From assembly GCA_949752735.1 (NCBI GenBank), contig OX457036.1:12621607-12685606 (forward strand): 64,000 nucleotides of DNA, given 5' to 3'. This stretch comes from Lumbricus terrestris. Taxonomy: Eukaryota; Annelida; Clitellata; Crassiclitellata; Lumbricidae. Within the stretch, counting starts at the first letter, position 1. Each line of letters opens with the position of its first letter. Below the pieces are notes generated by a model, which did no database searches, had not been told where the DNA came from, and was given only the letters and a program-made list of their open reading frames with translations. Below are positions 19,991-31,432 of the stretch, one piece after another. The position numbers were made by a program, and so were the translations under genes.

Positions 19991-20154
19991 TAATATTCTG
20001 TTAGATGTAATAAATTGAGTTTCATATAAAGCTTGTCAGGTTCGAATTGGTTAATATATTCTTTCAAAATTCAAGTATTTTTTGTTTTAATTTTTAAGCA
20101 AATTTGAAGCAGCTGCATTTTTTAATAATTAGAAATTCTCATCTTTTGCCACAG

Positions 20155-20431
20155 AGAAACCTGACCAGTCTGTTCTGGGAAAAACTACCCACCGGGTTTT
20201 TCCCTCCTCCTCCGAAACGACGCCGACGCACACCGGAAGTCGTCTGCTGCCACCTATCGACTCTGTTCTGGCAAAGCTGCTTTTCCCCTACAGCGCACGG
20301 AACAGGAGATGGAACGGGTGCAGGTCACAGGTCAAGGTCACCGCGACTGGATGACTCCAAACGACTGGAGAGAATCTTCTTCCATCGCTTTCTCCCTCTT
20401 TCCAAAGGTCCACCTTTGGAGAATCCAACAG
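20155..20431 (+). CDS. Candidate exon (20-24 kb gene), first seen
   Basis: Acceptor TTTTGCCACAG and donor ACAG|GTACAA. Encodes RNLTSLFWEKLPTGFFPPPP, KRRRRTPEVVCCHLSTLFWQ and onward to GPPLENPT. The outgoing phase 1 joins exactly to the exon at 20865. Unrecognised; Pro/Arg-rich. No start codon inside, so an upstream exon is needed. Confidence 0.4.
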
Positions 20432-20605
20432 GTACAATGGTACATACATGGTTTATTTCTCGAATTTATTTTGACAGTCTAACTAAATTTATTGCATGAA
20501 TTTAATGCTAGTATATAAATTTATAGGTCTCGGATGTGATGTATTTAAGATTATAGCTTTCTTCCTTTTCTCTCTTTGGCAGCCATATAATAATATATAA
20601 TATAT

Positions 20606-20745
20606 ATATGTGGACTTGTTATAGCGCCCATTCAAGATTTCTACTTAGAAGCGCTCCCGAGACTACAGCGCGGACACTGCATCGGAGTTTCACGCCGAAG
20701 CGCATAGGCAAATGCGAGTGAAGGACTTGCTCAAGGTCCATATTA
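20606..20745 (-). mobile_element. Partial SINE (tail half)
   Basis: Minus-strand SINE body and tail: CTTGAGCAAGTCCTTCACTC, GGCGTGAAACTCCGATGC and GGGAGCGCTTCTAAGTAG. It lies in the intron between two candidate exons. Confidence 0.8.
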
Positions 20746-20864
20746 TACGATATAGTAGAATCTTACCTTGCCTTTTACTTCACCTCTTACCTCATACCTT
20801 ATTCCTTTTACTATTATTACCTTATTCCTTACATTACACTTTAAATTACTTGAAATTGTTTCAG

Positions 20865-21292
20865 GCAGTCGTGGACGACGAAGCCGTCTTACTTACTCCT
20901 GGGAACCTCTGTCTCCCACTTCAAGACGCAGCCGAGACTCCACGATGGACCGTCTGATTCCTTCCACTCCAAACCCCAGCCGAGACTCCAGACTGGATGA
21001 CCATTCCCTTCTGAGAAGAACCGCTGATGATGATGAAGATGGCCGATACTCCGCCGTGTCTCATGAACCCAAGCACCGTCTGGAAACTTCGTTCGCTTCC
21101 GAGGACAGGGAGAACTTCGATCTTTTTAAGTTGACGACCTGGGAGAGGTCGGAGGCTGGGAGTCGTGGAGAGAATGACGCGGAAGCTGAAGGTGAAGTCA
21201 ACGTCACTGAGTCGCCAACAGAACTTCCGGGTTATCTGGAGCACCTGCGAGGGAGAGACTGGTTCGACAAGCGCTTTCCACGATCTCAGCTG
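20865..21292 (+). CDS. Candidate exon (20-24 kb gene), acidic
   Basis: Acceptor TTGTTTCAG and donor CTG|GTGAGT; 428 bp, phase 1 in and 0 out. Encodes SRGRRSRLTYSWEPLSPTSR, LDDHSLLRRTADDDEDGRYS, FASEDRENFDLFKLTTWERS and LEHLRGRDWFDKRFPRSQL. Mixed-charge, protein-like composition. Best supported exon of the set; no family recognised. Confidence 0.55.
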
Positions 21293-21414
21293 GTGAGTTG
21301 TGCACCGATATTTCTGTAAGTAAGTGTAGATGATGCATAAGTTAGTAGGCCAATATGCTTTACTTTACATCCAGCACATGACCGCACCTTGGTTAACTGA
21401 AATTAAGCGTTGTA

Positions 21415-21605
21415 AAGCAAGGTGATCTGGTTGTCCCTATGGTTCGAACTTCCACAGGGCTGCTAGTATGATCGATCTATCGTTCTGGAATAACTTATCT
21501 ATCAGTAGATATTCATAATAAGCTACTTTTGTCTTTCTTTATCGATTTTCGTACTGGGAGCACCTCTGACTCGTGTGCACTTTGTAAATTTACAGATACA
21601 ATACC
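21415..21605 (+). mobile_element. LINE 3' end, degraded
   Basis: GGTGATCTGGTTGTCCCTA and CGTTCTGGAATAACTTATC match the LINE end at 10554. The tail GGGAGCACCTCTGACTCG is present. It lies in the intron before 21938. Confidence 0.7.
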
Positions 21606-21937
21606 GCACTCCCTCCCTCCCTCCTTCCTTCCTTTCCTGCTTCTGTCCATTCTTTCTTTCTTCTGCCCATTTTCTCTCTCTGTCTTTCTTTCATGCTATG
21701 TTCGTGACCTGGGCTGTATCTATGGCTGCCTTACAGTCCAGTTTATAAGGACTTCAATTCATCGTTTATTATAGAGATCGTTTTATAGTCTATCGCGCTA
21801 TTGTGAATTTCCTGCGAAATGGGTGCTATGCGACAAAGTCTAGTAATTCTAAATAGCTGGTTAGATACACAATCTATACATGCCCCCATATTCTAAGATT
21901 GCTGCTTCATTCTTTACACAGCTGAAGCGGTATTCAG

Positions 21938-22556
21938 CAGCAGCAGCAGCATTGTCAGCATCAGCAGCAGCATCAGCAGCATGGTACCAGCTTCAGCATC
22001 AGCATCAGAGTCGGCAGCGAAAGCTGCGACCGCCGCCACCACCACCACCACCAACGCCAACGCCACGGCCACCGTCATGGCGCTACAGAGACCACCACCG
22101 GCAACGCCACCGGCACGAACGCCACCGGAACCGACACCACTGGCACCAACGCCACCGGCACCAACGCCACCGGCACCGACACCGCCACTGGCACCAATGC
22201 CAGCGGCACCGACACTGCCACTGGCACCAACGCCACTGGCACCAACGCCACTGGCACCAACGCCACCCCCACCAACGCCACTTTCACCAACGCCACCGGC
22301 ACCGACACCGCCACTGGCACCAACGCCACCGGCACCGACACCGACACCGACACTGGCACCAACGCCACCGGCACCGACACCGACACTGGCACCGACACCG
22401 CCACTGGCACCAACGCCACCGGCACCAACGCCACCGGCACCAACGCCACCGGCACCAACGCCACCGGCACCAACGCCACCGGCACCACACCGTCCTTTGT
22501 TGTCATCGGATTTGACTTGCAGCAACGAATGGACATCTGGCGACAGAAGACGAGAG
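21938..22556 (+). CDS. Candidate exon with Gly-Thr-Asn-Ala-Thr repeats
   Basis: From ~22085 to 22490 a ~15-bp unit GGCACCAACGCCACC repeats. Read as GTNAT, the scattered C/T changes fall at third positions (ACC/ACT, AAC/AAT), while in the other two frames they alter residues. That frame opens with a Gln/His-rich leader, ends in the ordinary-looking PSFVVIGFDLQQRMDIWRQK, and leaves phase 1 at GAG|GTGAGA, which fits the next exon. The acceptor at 21935-21937 (TTCAG) gives phase 0 from 21292. The stronger-looking acceptor at 21921 (TTTACACAG) instead opens a His/Arg frame stopping near 22515. NAT would be N-glycosylation sequons if secreted, but no signal peptide is visible. Confidence 0.45.
22085..22492 (+). 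repeat. 15-bp coding-type minisatellite
   Basis: About 27 units of GGCACCAACGCCACC with variants GACACC and CTGGCACC. All three forward frames are open, giving Pro-Thr, His-Arg or Gly-Thr-Asn products. Confidence 0.95.
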
Positions 22557-22835
22557 GTGAGAAGCAATTTACTTAAATATCACAATCATCATACATTACG
22601 TTACATTGTTTTCCATTGCATTGTTTCACTAGCCTTGCCTTAACCAGGCCTTAGACAGGGACGGTCAATAACGTTGGGCCCAATTTACATCGATATCGTA
22701 ATAATTGGTAATCTGTGATTTGCTGCAATGCATCAAAGTAATTGGTAATTTGCAATTCAATCACACGTTGCTCTGTGATTTACACATCCCTGGCCTTACC
22801 TTAATTCAACCGTGTGTTACTTTACCTAAGTAGTG

Positions 22836-23316
<481 letters not shown>

Positions 23317-23364
23317 CCTTTTCCCTCATCTTATTCTCTCTTTTTCTTCGTCTATTACACGTAG

Positions 23365-23738
23365 CCATGGAGACGGGAGTGCACCTGCACCGTCCTACAT
23401 CATCTCTCGAATCCTCAACCGCCTCTCATCTGGCCGCGATGGCTATCAATCTACGTCACGATGACGACTACGACGACGTCATCGTCATCAGACTGCAACA
23501 ACAGCTTCTCTACCGCATATCCACATCGACCAACTCTCGCAGCAGGATCGTTTCCGGTCCACCACCGACATCCGGTTATAACCAAGTAACACGGTCCATC
23601 CGTACACTGTATCTCTACCTGGGGTTGTGCGTGGTCAGGCGCCGCCCTGAAATCTATACCAGAACCTCATCTGGAAAGATGGAAAAACCACCGGAAGTCT
23701 TCCGGGTGAATCGTCCTCCGTCTGAAGACTGGAACTGA
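23365..23738 (+). CDS. Candidate last exon (20-24 kb gene)
   Basis: Acceptor TTACACGTAG; phase 1 in; stop TGA 23736-23738. Encodes METGVHLHRPTSSLESSTAS, RHDDDYDDVIVIRLQQQLLY, RSIRTLYLYLGLCVVRRRPE and FRVNRPPSEDWN. The segment HLHR-P-SS-SSTAS-L is repeated in two related exons at 25361 and 26221. Together with 20155, 20865 and 21938 it makes a 566-codon phase-consistent chain. No known domain recognised. A donor-like AAGA|GTGAGT downstream (near 23829) hints at alternative splicing. Confidence 0.5.
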
Positions 23739-23740
23739 AT

Positions 23741-23776
23741 CCACCACCACCACCACCACCACCACCACCACCACCG
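23741..23776 (+). repeat. CAC trinucleotide run
   Basis: About eleven CAC/CCA units directly after the TGA stop. Confidence 0.9.
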
Positions 23777-23895
23777 CCGCCGAACAAAGCCATCTATCGA
23801 CAGATGCAGCTGTCCAAACGAAGAGTGAGTTCGTCTGCTCGGAAGAATCAAGATGGCAGCGTTCGCACTTGCGCAACAGCGCTGAAAGACTGATA

Positions 23896-24170
23896 ATTTA
23901 AAAAAAATCAGGTTGATAAAAAAAATCAGGTTGATAAAAAAAAATCACGCTGATAAAAAAAAAATCACGCTGATAAAAAAAAATCACGCTGATAAAAAAA
24001 AATCTCGCTGATAAAAAAAAAATCACGCTGATAAAAAAAAAATCTCGCTGATAAAAAAAAAATCACGCTAATAAAAAAAAATCTCGCTGATAAAAAAAAA
24101 TCTCGCTGATAAAAAAAATCGGCTGATAAATAAAAAAAATCACACTGATAACTAAAAAAAAGATCAGGCT
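23896..24170 (+). repeat. A-rich ~20-bp minisatellite (CTGATAAAAAAAAATCACG)
   Basis: About thirteen units of CTGATAAAAAAAAATCACG with variable A-run length. Confined to duplication unit 1; absent from the paralogous region at 26.8-27.0 kb. Confidence 0.95.
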
Positions 24171-24891
24171 GCTGAAGGGATGAGGGATCGAATGCCCTGC
24201 TGCAGTGTCTGATGAGAATCAGACACGAAGGCCGCCTACGACGCCAATGTCTGATACCATCGCCTGCCTACGTAAGCACAACAAGCCACACAATCATCAT
24301 ACCGTGCAGGTAGGAAACCTATTAATACATGTTTCTTATCTCATTTTAACTTCTATGTGACCTACAGCATCTTATCTTGTTGCTCTGTCTTACATTACTT
24401 TAGATTTATATACGTGACTTCCAATTTGATTTACATTAGCTTACTTTACTTTTATCTTATCTTACTTTAAATTCTATCTCGTTGCTACCTTTCCTTATCT
24501 TGTCTGATAGCGCATTAATCTCTCATTCCCTTGATCGAACTTTGGTAATGATTCTTCTCTTATCAGTCGATTAAACTCAGCATCAGACTTCTCTATCAAC
24601 GCCAGAGATATTGAAGCGCTACAACAACGAGACAGACCACAGTGTGCAATTTGTAGCCTGCCCGCAGTGCATTGTTTTGTGACCAAAGTCATCGAGTGCT
24701 TGCATAAATAAGTTGTTTCTGCAGTCGGAGTCAGGTCGAAAGCGCGGTTACATTAATATTTGCGATGCTATTATGGCTAAATTCAGCAGGAAAATACTAG
24801 TATGGTTAGTTATTAAGGGTTTTTAGCAGCCATAGACCCTACTTAAGAAAAGTTATCGTACCCTATGTATGAATGAGTGAGCTACGCTGAC

Positions 24892-25080
24892 CAGGGCTTG
24901 TTTTAGCGTGCAGTTGCACACAAAATGTGAGGTTCTAAATGGATTTGCGCAGTTGTAGGTGCACTTCTGTGTAGTTAAAACTAATTTAAACAAAGGTCAT
25001 TGTCCTCCGATTGGGAGTAATTTATCACGGAGGATGGGAACGGAAATAATGGGTTGTGCAGTTCTAAAAATTCCTTAAAA
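24892..25080 (+). mobile_element. CAGGG-family hAT MITE, 3' end replaced by ACC array
   Basis: Starts CAGGGCTTGTTTTAGCGTGC after ACGCTGAC, and runs to AAAAATTCCTTAAAAGCC, where the expected CCCTG end and second target copy are replaced by an ACC array. The duplicated region near 27615 keeps the uninterrupted site GCTACGCTGACGTAATG. Confidence 0.85.
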
Positions 25081-25330
25081 GCCACCACAACCACCACCAC
25101 CACTGCCACAACCACCACCACCACCACAACCACAGCCACCACCACCACCACCATCACCACCACCATCACCACCAGCACCACAACCACCACCACCACAACC
25201 ACCACCACCACCACCACCACAACCACCGCCACCACCACCACCACCATCACCACCACCATCACCACCACCACCACAACCACCACCACCACAACCACCACCA
25301 CCACCATCATCATCGTCATCATCATCTTAT
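25078..25330 (+). repeat. ACC/CCA microsatellite
   Basis: About 240 bp of ACC with ACA, ATC and GCC variants, ending in CAT/CGT units. Confidence 0.97.
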
Positions 25331-25360
25331 TCTCCTTTTACTCCTTCTGTTACACACAGA

Positions 25361-25558
25361 TACGGAGACGGGAAGCGCATCTGCACCGCCATCCATCATC
25401 ACCTGTCGCCTCCTCCACCGCATCTCAACTCAACACGATGGCCATAGACTCAGCCTCCAAGGCCGACTCGATTTCGACTGCTCGCCACTTCCGCCTCCGG
25501 CGACCGACCAGAAGAGACTTCAGGCGACCATCGTCTGATACGCAGAGACATCGACTGT
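25361..25558 (+). CDS. Paralogous 3' exon, copy 2
   Basis: Acceptor TGTTACACACAG. The frame reads EAHLHRHPSSPVASSTASQL, NTMAIDSASKADSISTARHF, RLRR and stops at 25556-25558. Clearly related to 23365-23738 and 26221-26360. A donor-like GGTG|GTAAGC sits at 25649. Either an alternative terminal exon or a duplicated relic. Confidence 0.35.
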
Positions 25559-25896
25559 AAAGACTACGTCACGATGACGACGATGACGACGTCATCAGCG
25601 ACACCAGCAGACGACGACAGCCACTTCCGGTACAACGACGATCGGTGGTAAGCGGTTAGGCGACAGTTTTCCTTAACACAGTTCTTTCACGCACGTGTAC
25701 TACAGTTGACCTATACTACTGCGTTTTGACCTCGCTTTTGATGCAGTTCCTAAAGTAGAGTCTACTACGAGGTATTATCTGCAGGCCATAGTCTAGCTCA
25801 ACCATTGCTCGTACTCTTTCAGTGCCAGTCTGAAGCCTGCGTGAAGGAGGAGGGTGACGTTAATGATCCTTGTTATCATATATAGTGTTGTTAAAC

Positions 25897-25931
25897 TGAA
25901 ACTACTACTACTGCTACTACTGCTACTACTG

Positions 25932-25963
<32 letters not shown>

Positions 25964-26170
25964 ACTGCTTCTGCTGCTGCTGCTGCTGCTGCTACTGCTT
26001 CTGCTACTGCTTCTGCTACTGCTACTACTACTGCTACTACTACCACTACTACAACAACAACAACTACTACTACTGCTGCTGTTGCTGCCTCCACCATCAC
26101 CACCACAACCACCACCACCATCACCACAACCACCACCACCACAACCACCACCACCACCACCATCATCATC
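25897..26170 (+). repeat. CTG/CTA then CCA microsatellite
   Basis: CTACTG/CTGCTG units, an ACA segment, then CCA/ACC units ending in CAT/CGT. Like the arrays at 23138 and 25078, it immediately precedes a copy of the 3' exon. Confidence 0.95.
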
Positions 26171-26220
26171 ATCGTCATCGTCATCTTATTCTCTCTTTCT
26201 TTTCTTCTTCTGTTACACAC

Positions 26221-26361
26221 AGATACGGAGATGCTAGCGCATCTGCACCGCCATCCATCACCTGTCGCCTCCTCCACCGCATCTCAACTCAACACGATGG
26301 TCATAGACTCAGCCTCCAAGGCCGACTCGATCTCGACTGCTCGCCACTTCCGCCTCCGATA
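26221..26361 (+). CDS. Paralogous 3' exon, copy 3
   Basis: Acceptor TGTTACACACAG identical to copy 2. The frame reads TEMLAHLHRHPSPVASSTAS, QLNTMVIDSASKADSISTAR and HFRLR, then TAA. Downstream open segments (26426-26692, 26616-26837) and a donor GAGCAG|GTAAGA at 27000 look exon-like but have no consistent chain. Confidence 0.35.
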
Positions 26362-27629
26362 AGAAACGACTTCAGGCGACCATCGCCTGCAATGCAGATA
26401 CCTCTGCTGTAAAGACCACGTCACAATGACGACGATGACGACGTCATCAGCGACACAGCGACAACAGCAGACGACAGCCACTTCCGGTACTACGACGATC
26501 GTCGTCCATCTGTTGCAGGGAGCATGCACCACCACCGCCCTGCTCCACGCCACATCACCTCTGCTCATCGGGTTCCTACCCCCACCGCCACCGTTACACA
26601 CGAGGAAACGGAACAGTGGGACTACTAGCCCCCCCATCTCTGGTTCACTTCCACGCAAGCCCTTCCTCCAATCTCAGGCGAGCATCGTCTAACATCTGCA
26701 GTCAACACTCGCCTCACAGCACTCGATGTACGTCCAGCAAGAACCAGCGTTTCCAGTTCGCCACCACCACCAGCCTCTTCCATTCCAGACGACGGAGCAC
26801 AGACAATCCGAAGTCTCCACTACCTGGAGTTGTGTGAGTTGTCAGCGACTCTACCAGAAATACATCGGGATGGATGGAAGCATCTGACGTCTTTCGGATG
26901 ACACAACCACCATCTCCATCACCATCTTCATCACCATCACCACCGTCATCGCCATCGCCACCTACGACCGATTCCCCTCGAGCTACACCTGCCGAGCAGG
27001 TAAGAAACATTTAACGAATTTCTTTTCTCATTTTAACTTCATTTTAACCTCTACAGCGTCTTTTCTTTCTCTGTCTTTTATTGCTTAAGGCCTACCTATA
27101 ACCTCACAATTAGCTTACCTTAGCTTACCTTATAGTTGGTCTAATCTTAAGTTAAATTACTTCATTTTACCTTGCCTAATCTTATCCTGCAGTAACGCAC
27201 TAATATCTCATTCCCTTAATGAACTTGGGTAATGATTCTACTCTTACCAGTCAATTACACTCAGTTTCAGACTATAGTTTATCAACGCCAGAGAAATTAA
27301 TTCACTACTAAGACCGTGGACTTTGCGATTTGTCGCCTACACACAAGCAAGGCATTGTAATGTAAAGAATGTATTCTCTGTGATCTATTGTAACTGAAAT
27401 TCTATAAGGTCTTCTAAATATCTTAACAAAGTCATCGAGTGCTTGCATAAAGAATAGTTGTTTCTGCAGTCGGTGTCAGGCTGAAAGTACGGTCACATCA
27501 ATATTTGCAATGTTATTATGGCTAATTTTAGTATTGTTAGTTGTTACGGGTTTGTAAAATAGGCCTTTCCTAATTAAGAAAAGTTATCGTAGCCTATAAA
27601 AAATTATATGAGTGAGTGAGCTACGCTGA

Positions 27630-28370
27630 CGTAATGCAGTTAGAGAAGCAGACAGAAGGAAGTAAAAAGCATTAATTGTAGTTAAGGCCGAATATAGAAA
27701 GATTGAGTTTTGAGGCGCATTTCCAATTCAGTGAATTTGTGCTAAGAATCAAAAGACCTTGAGTCGATCCCATAAAATTCTCTTAGCAGCCTAAGGTATG
27801 GTAAAGATTAAAACTCATGTGTAGGCTTATGCTAATAAATATAAACTCATTTGTACGTTGGCTATTAAAGCTAATAGCTTATGCAATTCTAGCAATTAAA
27901 ATGTGTTGGTAGCTTATAGCTGATTAGAAGCAAGTTTAATTCAGTGCAAAATTTCATAATTGAGATGAAATCCTAATCATATTATTAAAAACTCATTTAA
28001 CATTCTTTTGTACAGCTTCATCCGCAGTTGCCCAAACAGATAAAAGAAAGAAATTCACAACGCATATGAAAATAAGTAGAGTCAGTAGACAACTAAACGA
28101 CTTTCATTGAAAGAGAGAAACTGTAGCCTACGGTCAAAAATTGACCAACGTGGAAGCTGAGTATAAGGCTACAAACGTCGACAGACGTTGGAAAGAATCG
28201 CCACCCATGGAAATTATCGGTATAAAAAACCAATGGACGATAAAACTCCAAACTGCGGAGAGATGAAAAGAAAAGAGTCTACCGCATGAACTTACCACCA
28301 AAACCAAATCACATCTCCACACAAAATTAACGAGCGCATTAACCCTTAAAAATATGATGAGCACAAAAAG
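27630..28370. other. AT-rich DNA without recognised features
   Basis: Short ORFs only. I see no conserved exon, RNA gene or repeat family here. Confidence 0.4.
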
Positions 28371-28371
28371 A

Positions 28372-28615
28372 ACAAATCTAGCCTAGGGCCCACTCAAAGA
28401 AATCTAGCCTAGGGCCCACTCAAAGAAATCTAGCCTAGGGCCCAGCCCACTCAAAGAAATCTAGCCTAGGGCCCACTCAAAGAAATCTAGCCTAGGGCCC
28501 ACTCAAAGAAATCTAGCCTAGGACCCACTCAAAGAAATCTAGCCTAGGGCCCACTCAAAGAAATCTAGCCTAGGGCCCACACAAAGAAATCTAGCCTAGG
28601 GCCTAACTCAAAGAC
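28372..28615 (+). repeat. 26-bp minisatellite (AAATCTAGCCTAGGGCCCAC)
   Basis: About nine copies of CTCAAAGAAATCTAGCCTAG + GGCCCA. One unit carries a 5-bp insertion (GCCCA), and the last is truncated. Confidence 0.96.
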
Positions 28616-29208
28616 ACAACTGCAGGCAAATCATTATATGGCAAAAATTTAGCCTAATATAGTTTTAAAATTTAATTCGACCTTATGCTCACCTCAGCAA
28701 AATTGCAAAACTGCAAAAGTAGGCTAGTTTACGCCTAAAAGCAAAAGCATGAAGAAAATGACCAAATAGCCTACTCTAAAAAATAGTCAATGCCCAAACA
28801 TGAAAATACTTAAAATGACAAAAAGAAGGCTATTTCGGCGACGAAAGAGAAAAACGGAATTTTAATGCATAAAACATCGGCCTGGGCTTAGCTAAGTAAG
28901 TTTATAAATAGAACGAGAGTAGGCCTAGGCCTAGTGTGTAAAGCTTTGATAAACAAACTAAAGAATAGTTTAAAGAATAATAAATGCCGCAAACGCCATT
29001 GGTTAATGCGATAAAAACACCAATGAAAGCTAAGATTAAGTTTGCCGAATGAAGGCACACATTTGATTGCCAAGCAGGGCTGACCCCGTCTGACCCCGGC
29101 TGACCCCTGGCACGAGCATCTTCGCTTTGGCGGCAAATCGAGACTACAGGGCCATGACTACTCGGCTGACTATAGGGACGCACTGGCGTAATATCGCTTG
29201 GACGGACG

Positions 29209-29295
29209 TCGGCAGAACAGTTTTAGACCTATAGGCATGCGAGGCACGCGCCTAGGGCCTCGCGCAACAGGGGGCCCAGCGGCAATCCAAATAGA
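29209..29295 (+). mobile_element. MITE-like fragment (GGGCCC family)
   Basis: GCATGCGAGGCACGCGCCTA and GGGGGCCCAGCGG resemble 45488-45575. Both look like ends of one repeat family; neither is complete. Confidence 0.4.
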
Positions 29296-29857
29296 CTGTA
29301 AAAGCCGTGTTATGGCTGAGACACGCAAGGCACCTGACATCCGGGGGGCACGATGATGAGGACAACGACGATGACGAGGCTGACTGCGGAGCCACTAGCA
29401 GAGCGACTACCCGACGACGTTGAAGACATTGCTGACATTAACAGCAACGAACCACGGGCGGTGGTGCCCGACTAGGAGACGAGGGGGTACGCTGACGGGG
29501 ACGACGACGATGACGGAGCCACTGACGATGCGGCTGCCCGTTGTAGAAGAACGCTCCCCTCTGTCGTTCTCCTGCGTGTGTCCTCCATTGCTTCCGAGCT
29601 CACGTCAGAGCTAGCACTGGACCGGAGACATCGACTGCGCTGCTGAATGCACTGACGCCCCACGAAGACACCGATGGCAACGAGGAACCTCTTCTTGACT
29701 CGATGCGGCTGACTTCGGACTGACTGCACAACTTTGGCGTCGAACTGCAGACCCTGCGTCGTTCTCCGAGTCCCTTCTCTAACTGTTTTGACTGAGCCTC
29801 CGACTGAGCACGTCCTTCTCTGCGACTGTCCTCCTCCACTGAGCTGAGCGGTTGACT

Positions 29858-29910
<53 letters not shown>

Positions 29911-29915
29911 GCGCC
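29858..29915 (+). repeat. CT dinucleotide microsatellite
   Basis: CT run with one TTT interruption. Confidence 0.95.
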
Positions 29916-29984
29916 CTCAGCTGTCTTCGATTTAAAGAGCTGCTGACTGTGTATGTACACCTTCTTTTATAGGTTAGCAGCAAG

Positions 29985-30215
29985 GCGGGATGAGTAGATG
30001 AGTGTGTGGCAAGCCAGGTGTGGCAGGTCAAGAGGTGTGGCATTGCCAAGTGTGGCAGGCCGGGTGAGTAGATGAGTGTGTGGCAAACCGAGTGTGGCAG
30101 GTCAAGAGGTGTGGCAGGCCAAGTGTTGCAGCTGGGAAAAGCGCGGCAAGCGTGGCAACGCTTTGCAGACAAATGTGGCAAGCGTGGCAGAATGTATCAA
30201 ACGAGGCAGCGCGCG
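29985..30215 (+). repeat. GTGGCA-rich minisatellite
   Basis: Irregular units built on GTGTGGCAGGYCAAG and GGGTGAGTAGATGAG, degrading 3' into GCGTGGCAA units. Confidence 0.85.
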
Positions 30216-31216
30216 GCAAAGCGCAAATCAACAAAAAATCACAGTTCCAAAATCGCCACAATAATCTCACCTAGAGTTTCGGAAAAGCGTGTTCCTACGG
30301 TCCATGTACATTATGGGCCGACCGACCCCCCAGTTGTGTGTCTACAATTCTCATACTTGTCGCATAAACCGATTCAGTATGTTTATGAAGAACTGCTGGC
30401 GGATGCATGGCCAGCTTCTTTAGGTCTTCAAAAGCATCGTCCTTTCTGGTCATCTCGATCCATCGCATCAGGTATTCGTGGTTAATTGAAGCGGAGTATC
30501 GTCGCCATCAGATTTCTGGCTCTCCCGGAATCTAGCACGAAATCCGTATTCGGTCAGATTGAAGCCCTTCAGCAAAGCTTGCATGAAGCGGTAGCAATCC
30601 ACGCCTCTTCAACTGATAGCCGGTCGTAAAGGTCAAGTGACTTTTCCCTCCATGCCTTTCGGTTCCATTGCTCCGGAAATCCCCAACCCTTCTTCAAGAA
30701 GGTGCTTATGATATGCTGGCGGATGACCTGCAGCGTCTTCTGTTCTTTAAAAGTCTCCTCCTTAATCCCCGGTTATATCGCATCATGCATGCGTGTTTAG
30801 GCGGGAAATTAATTGAAACGGAGTTTCTTCTCCGTCTGGCTTTGCGCGCCGGGCTCAAGCGTGCTTCTGCTCGATCCTTTTCGGAAGCTCCTTTCCTTAC
30901 AGACCGCATTCTTTGTCGAAAGACAATAAATCTGTCATCGCAGACAGTAGGCCTAACAGTGCGTGTAAAGTATATTCGAAAACCTCGCAAAAAATCTGCG
31001 TTCAAAGCATGTGAGCTCGTGGTAATTATCGTGAAGATTTATTCAAGGTCTTTGGCAGCAAGACTACTCCGGCAATGTTAAAGGATTGTTTTAGACGCCT
31101 GTAAAAAAATTAATTCGGTTACTCTTCGTTGATCGATCTTGTGTCAAGCGCGTCTCCCGGGCCTCTCCTCATTAATTGCCAGCACCGTCTTATATGATGA
31201 CGCCGACTGCCCTAAT

Positions 31217-31432
31217 GGCGGGAGGGAGAGGGAGAGGGAGATGGGAGGAAGGAGGAGGGGGAGGGGGAGGGGGAGGGGAGGGGAGGAGAGGGGAGGGGAG
31301 AGGAGGGGCAGGGGTGGGGGAGGGAGGGGAGGGGGAAGGAGGGGGAAGGAGGGAGTGGGCGAGACGGAATGGCGATAGGGAGGGACAGAGGAAGGGAGGG
31401 AGCGAGGCAGGGATAGGAGGTATGGAGGGAGA
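31217..31432 (+). repeat. GGGAGG/GGGGA purine tract
   Basis: About 215 bp, almost all purine on the plus strand, with many runs of three or more G; capable of G-quadruplex or triplex formation. Confidence 0.95.

Larger units (their letters stand above)
23365..27630 (+). repeat. Segmental duplication within the 16-27 kb locus
   Basis: 23365-24885 and 26221-27630 share exon, donor (GCAG|GTAGGAAACC versus GCAG|GTAAGAAACA) and intron (AAAGTCATCGAGTGCTTGC, TTGTTTCTGCAGTCGG) sequence in the same order. 25361-25650 is a third, partial copy. Confidence 0.8.

Noticed and set aside
19434..20018. Cys/Val-rich 194-residue ORF
   Set aside because: GT/CTGT simple repeat without stops; no flanking protein-like sequence beyond a short leader.
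21914..22567. Gly/Val/Ala-rich minus-strand ORF (217 residues)
   Set aside because: Reverse reading of the 15-bp array; the silent-site pattern favours the plus-strand GTNAT frame.
29352..29475. Short ORF ending in LPDDVEDIADINSNEPRAVV
   Set aside because: Protein-like end, but only ~40 codons in a GAC-rich stretch with no splice context or homology; not strong enough to annotate.
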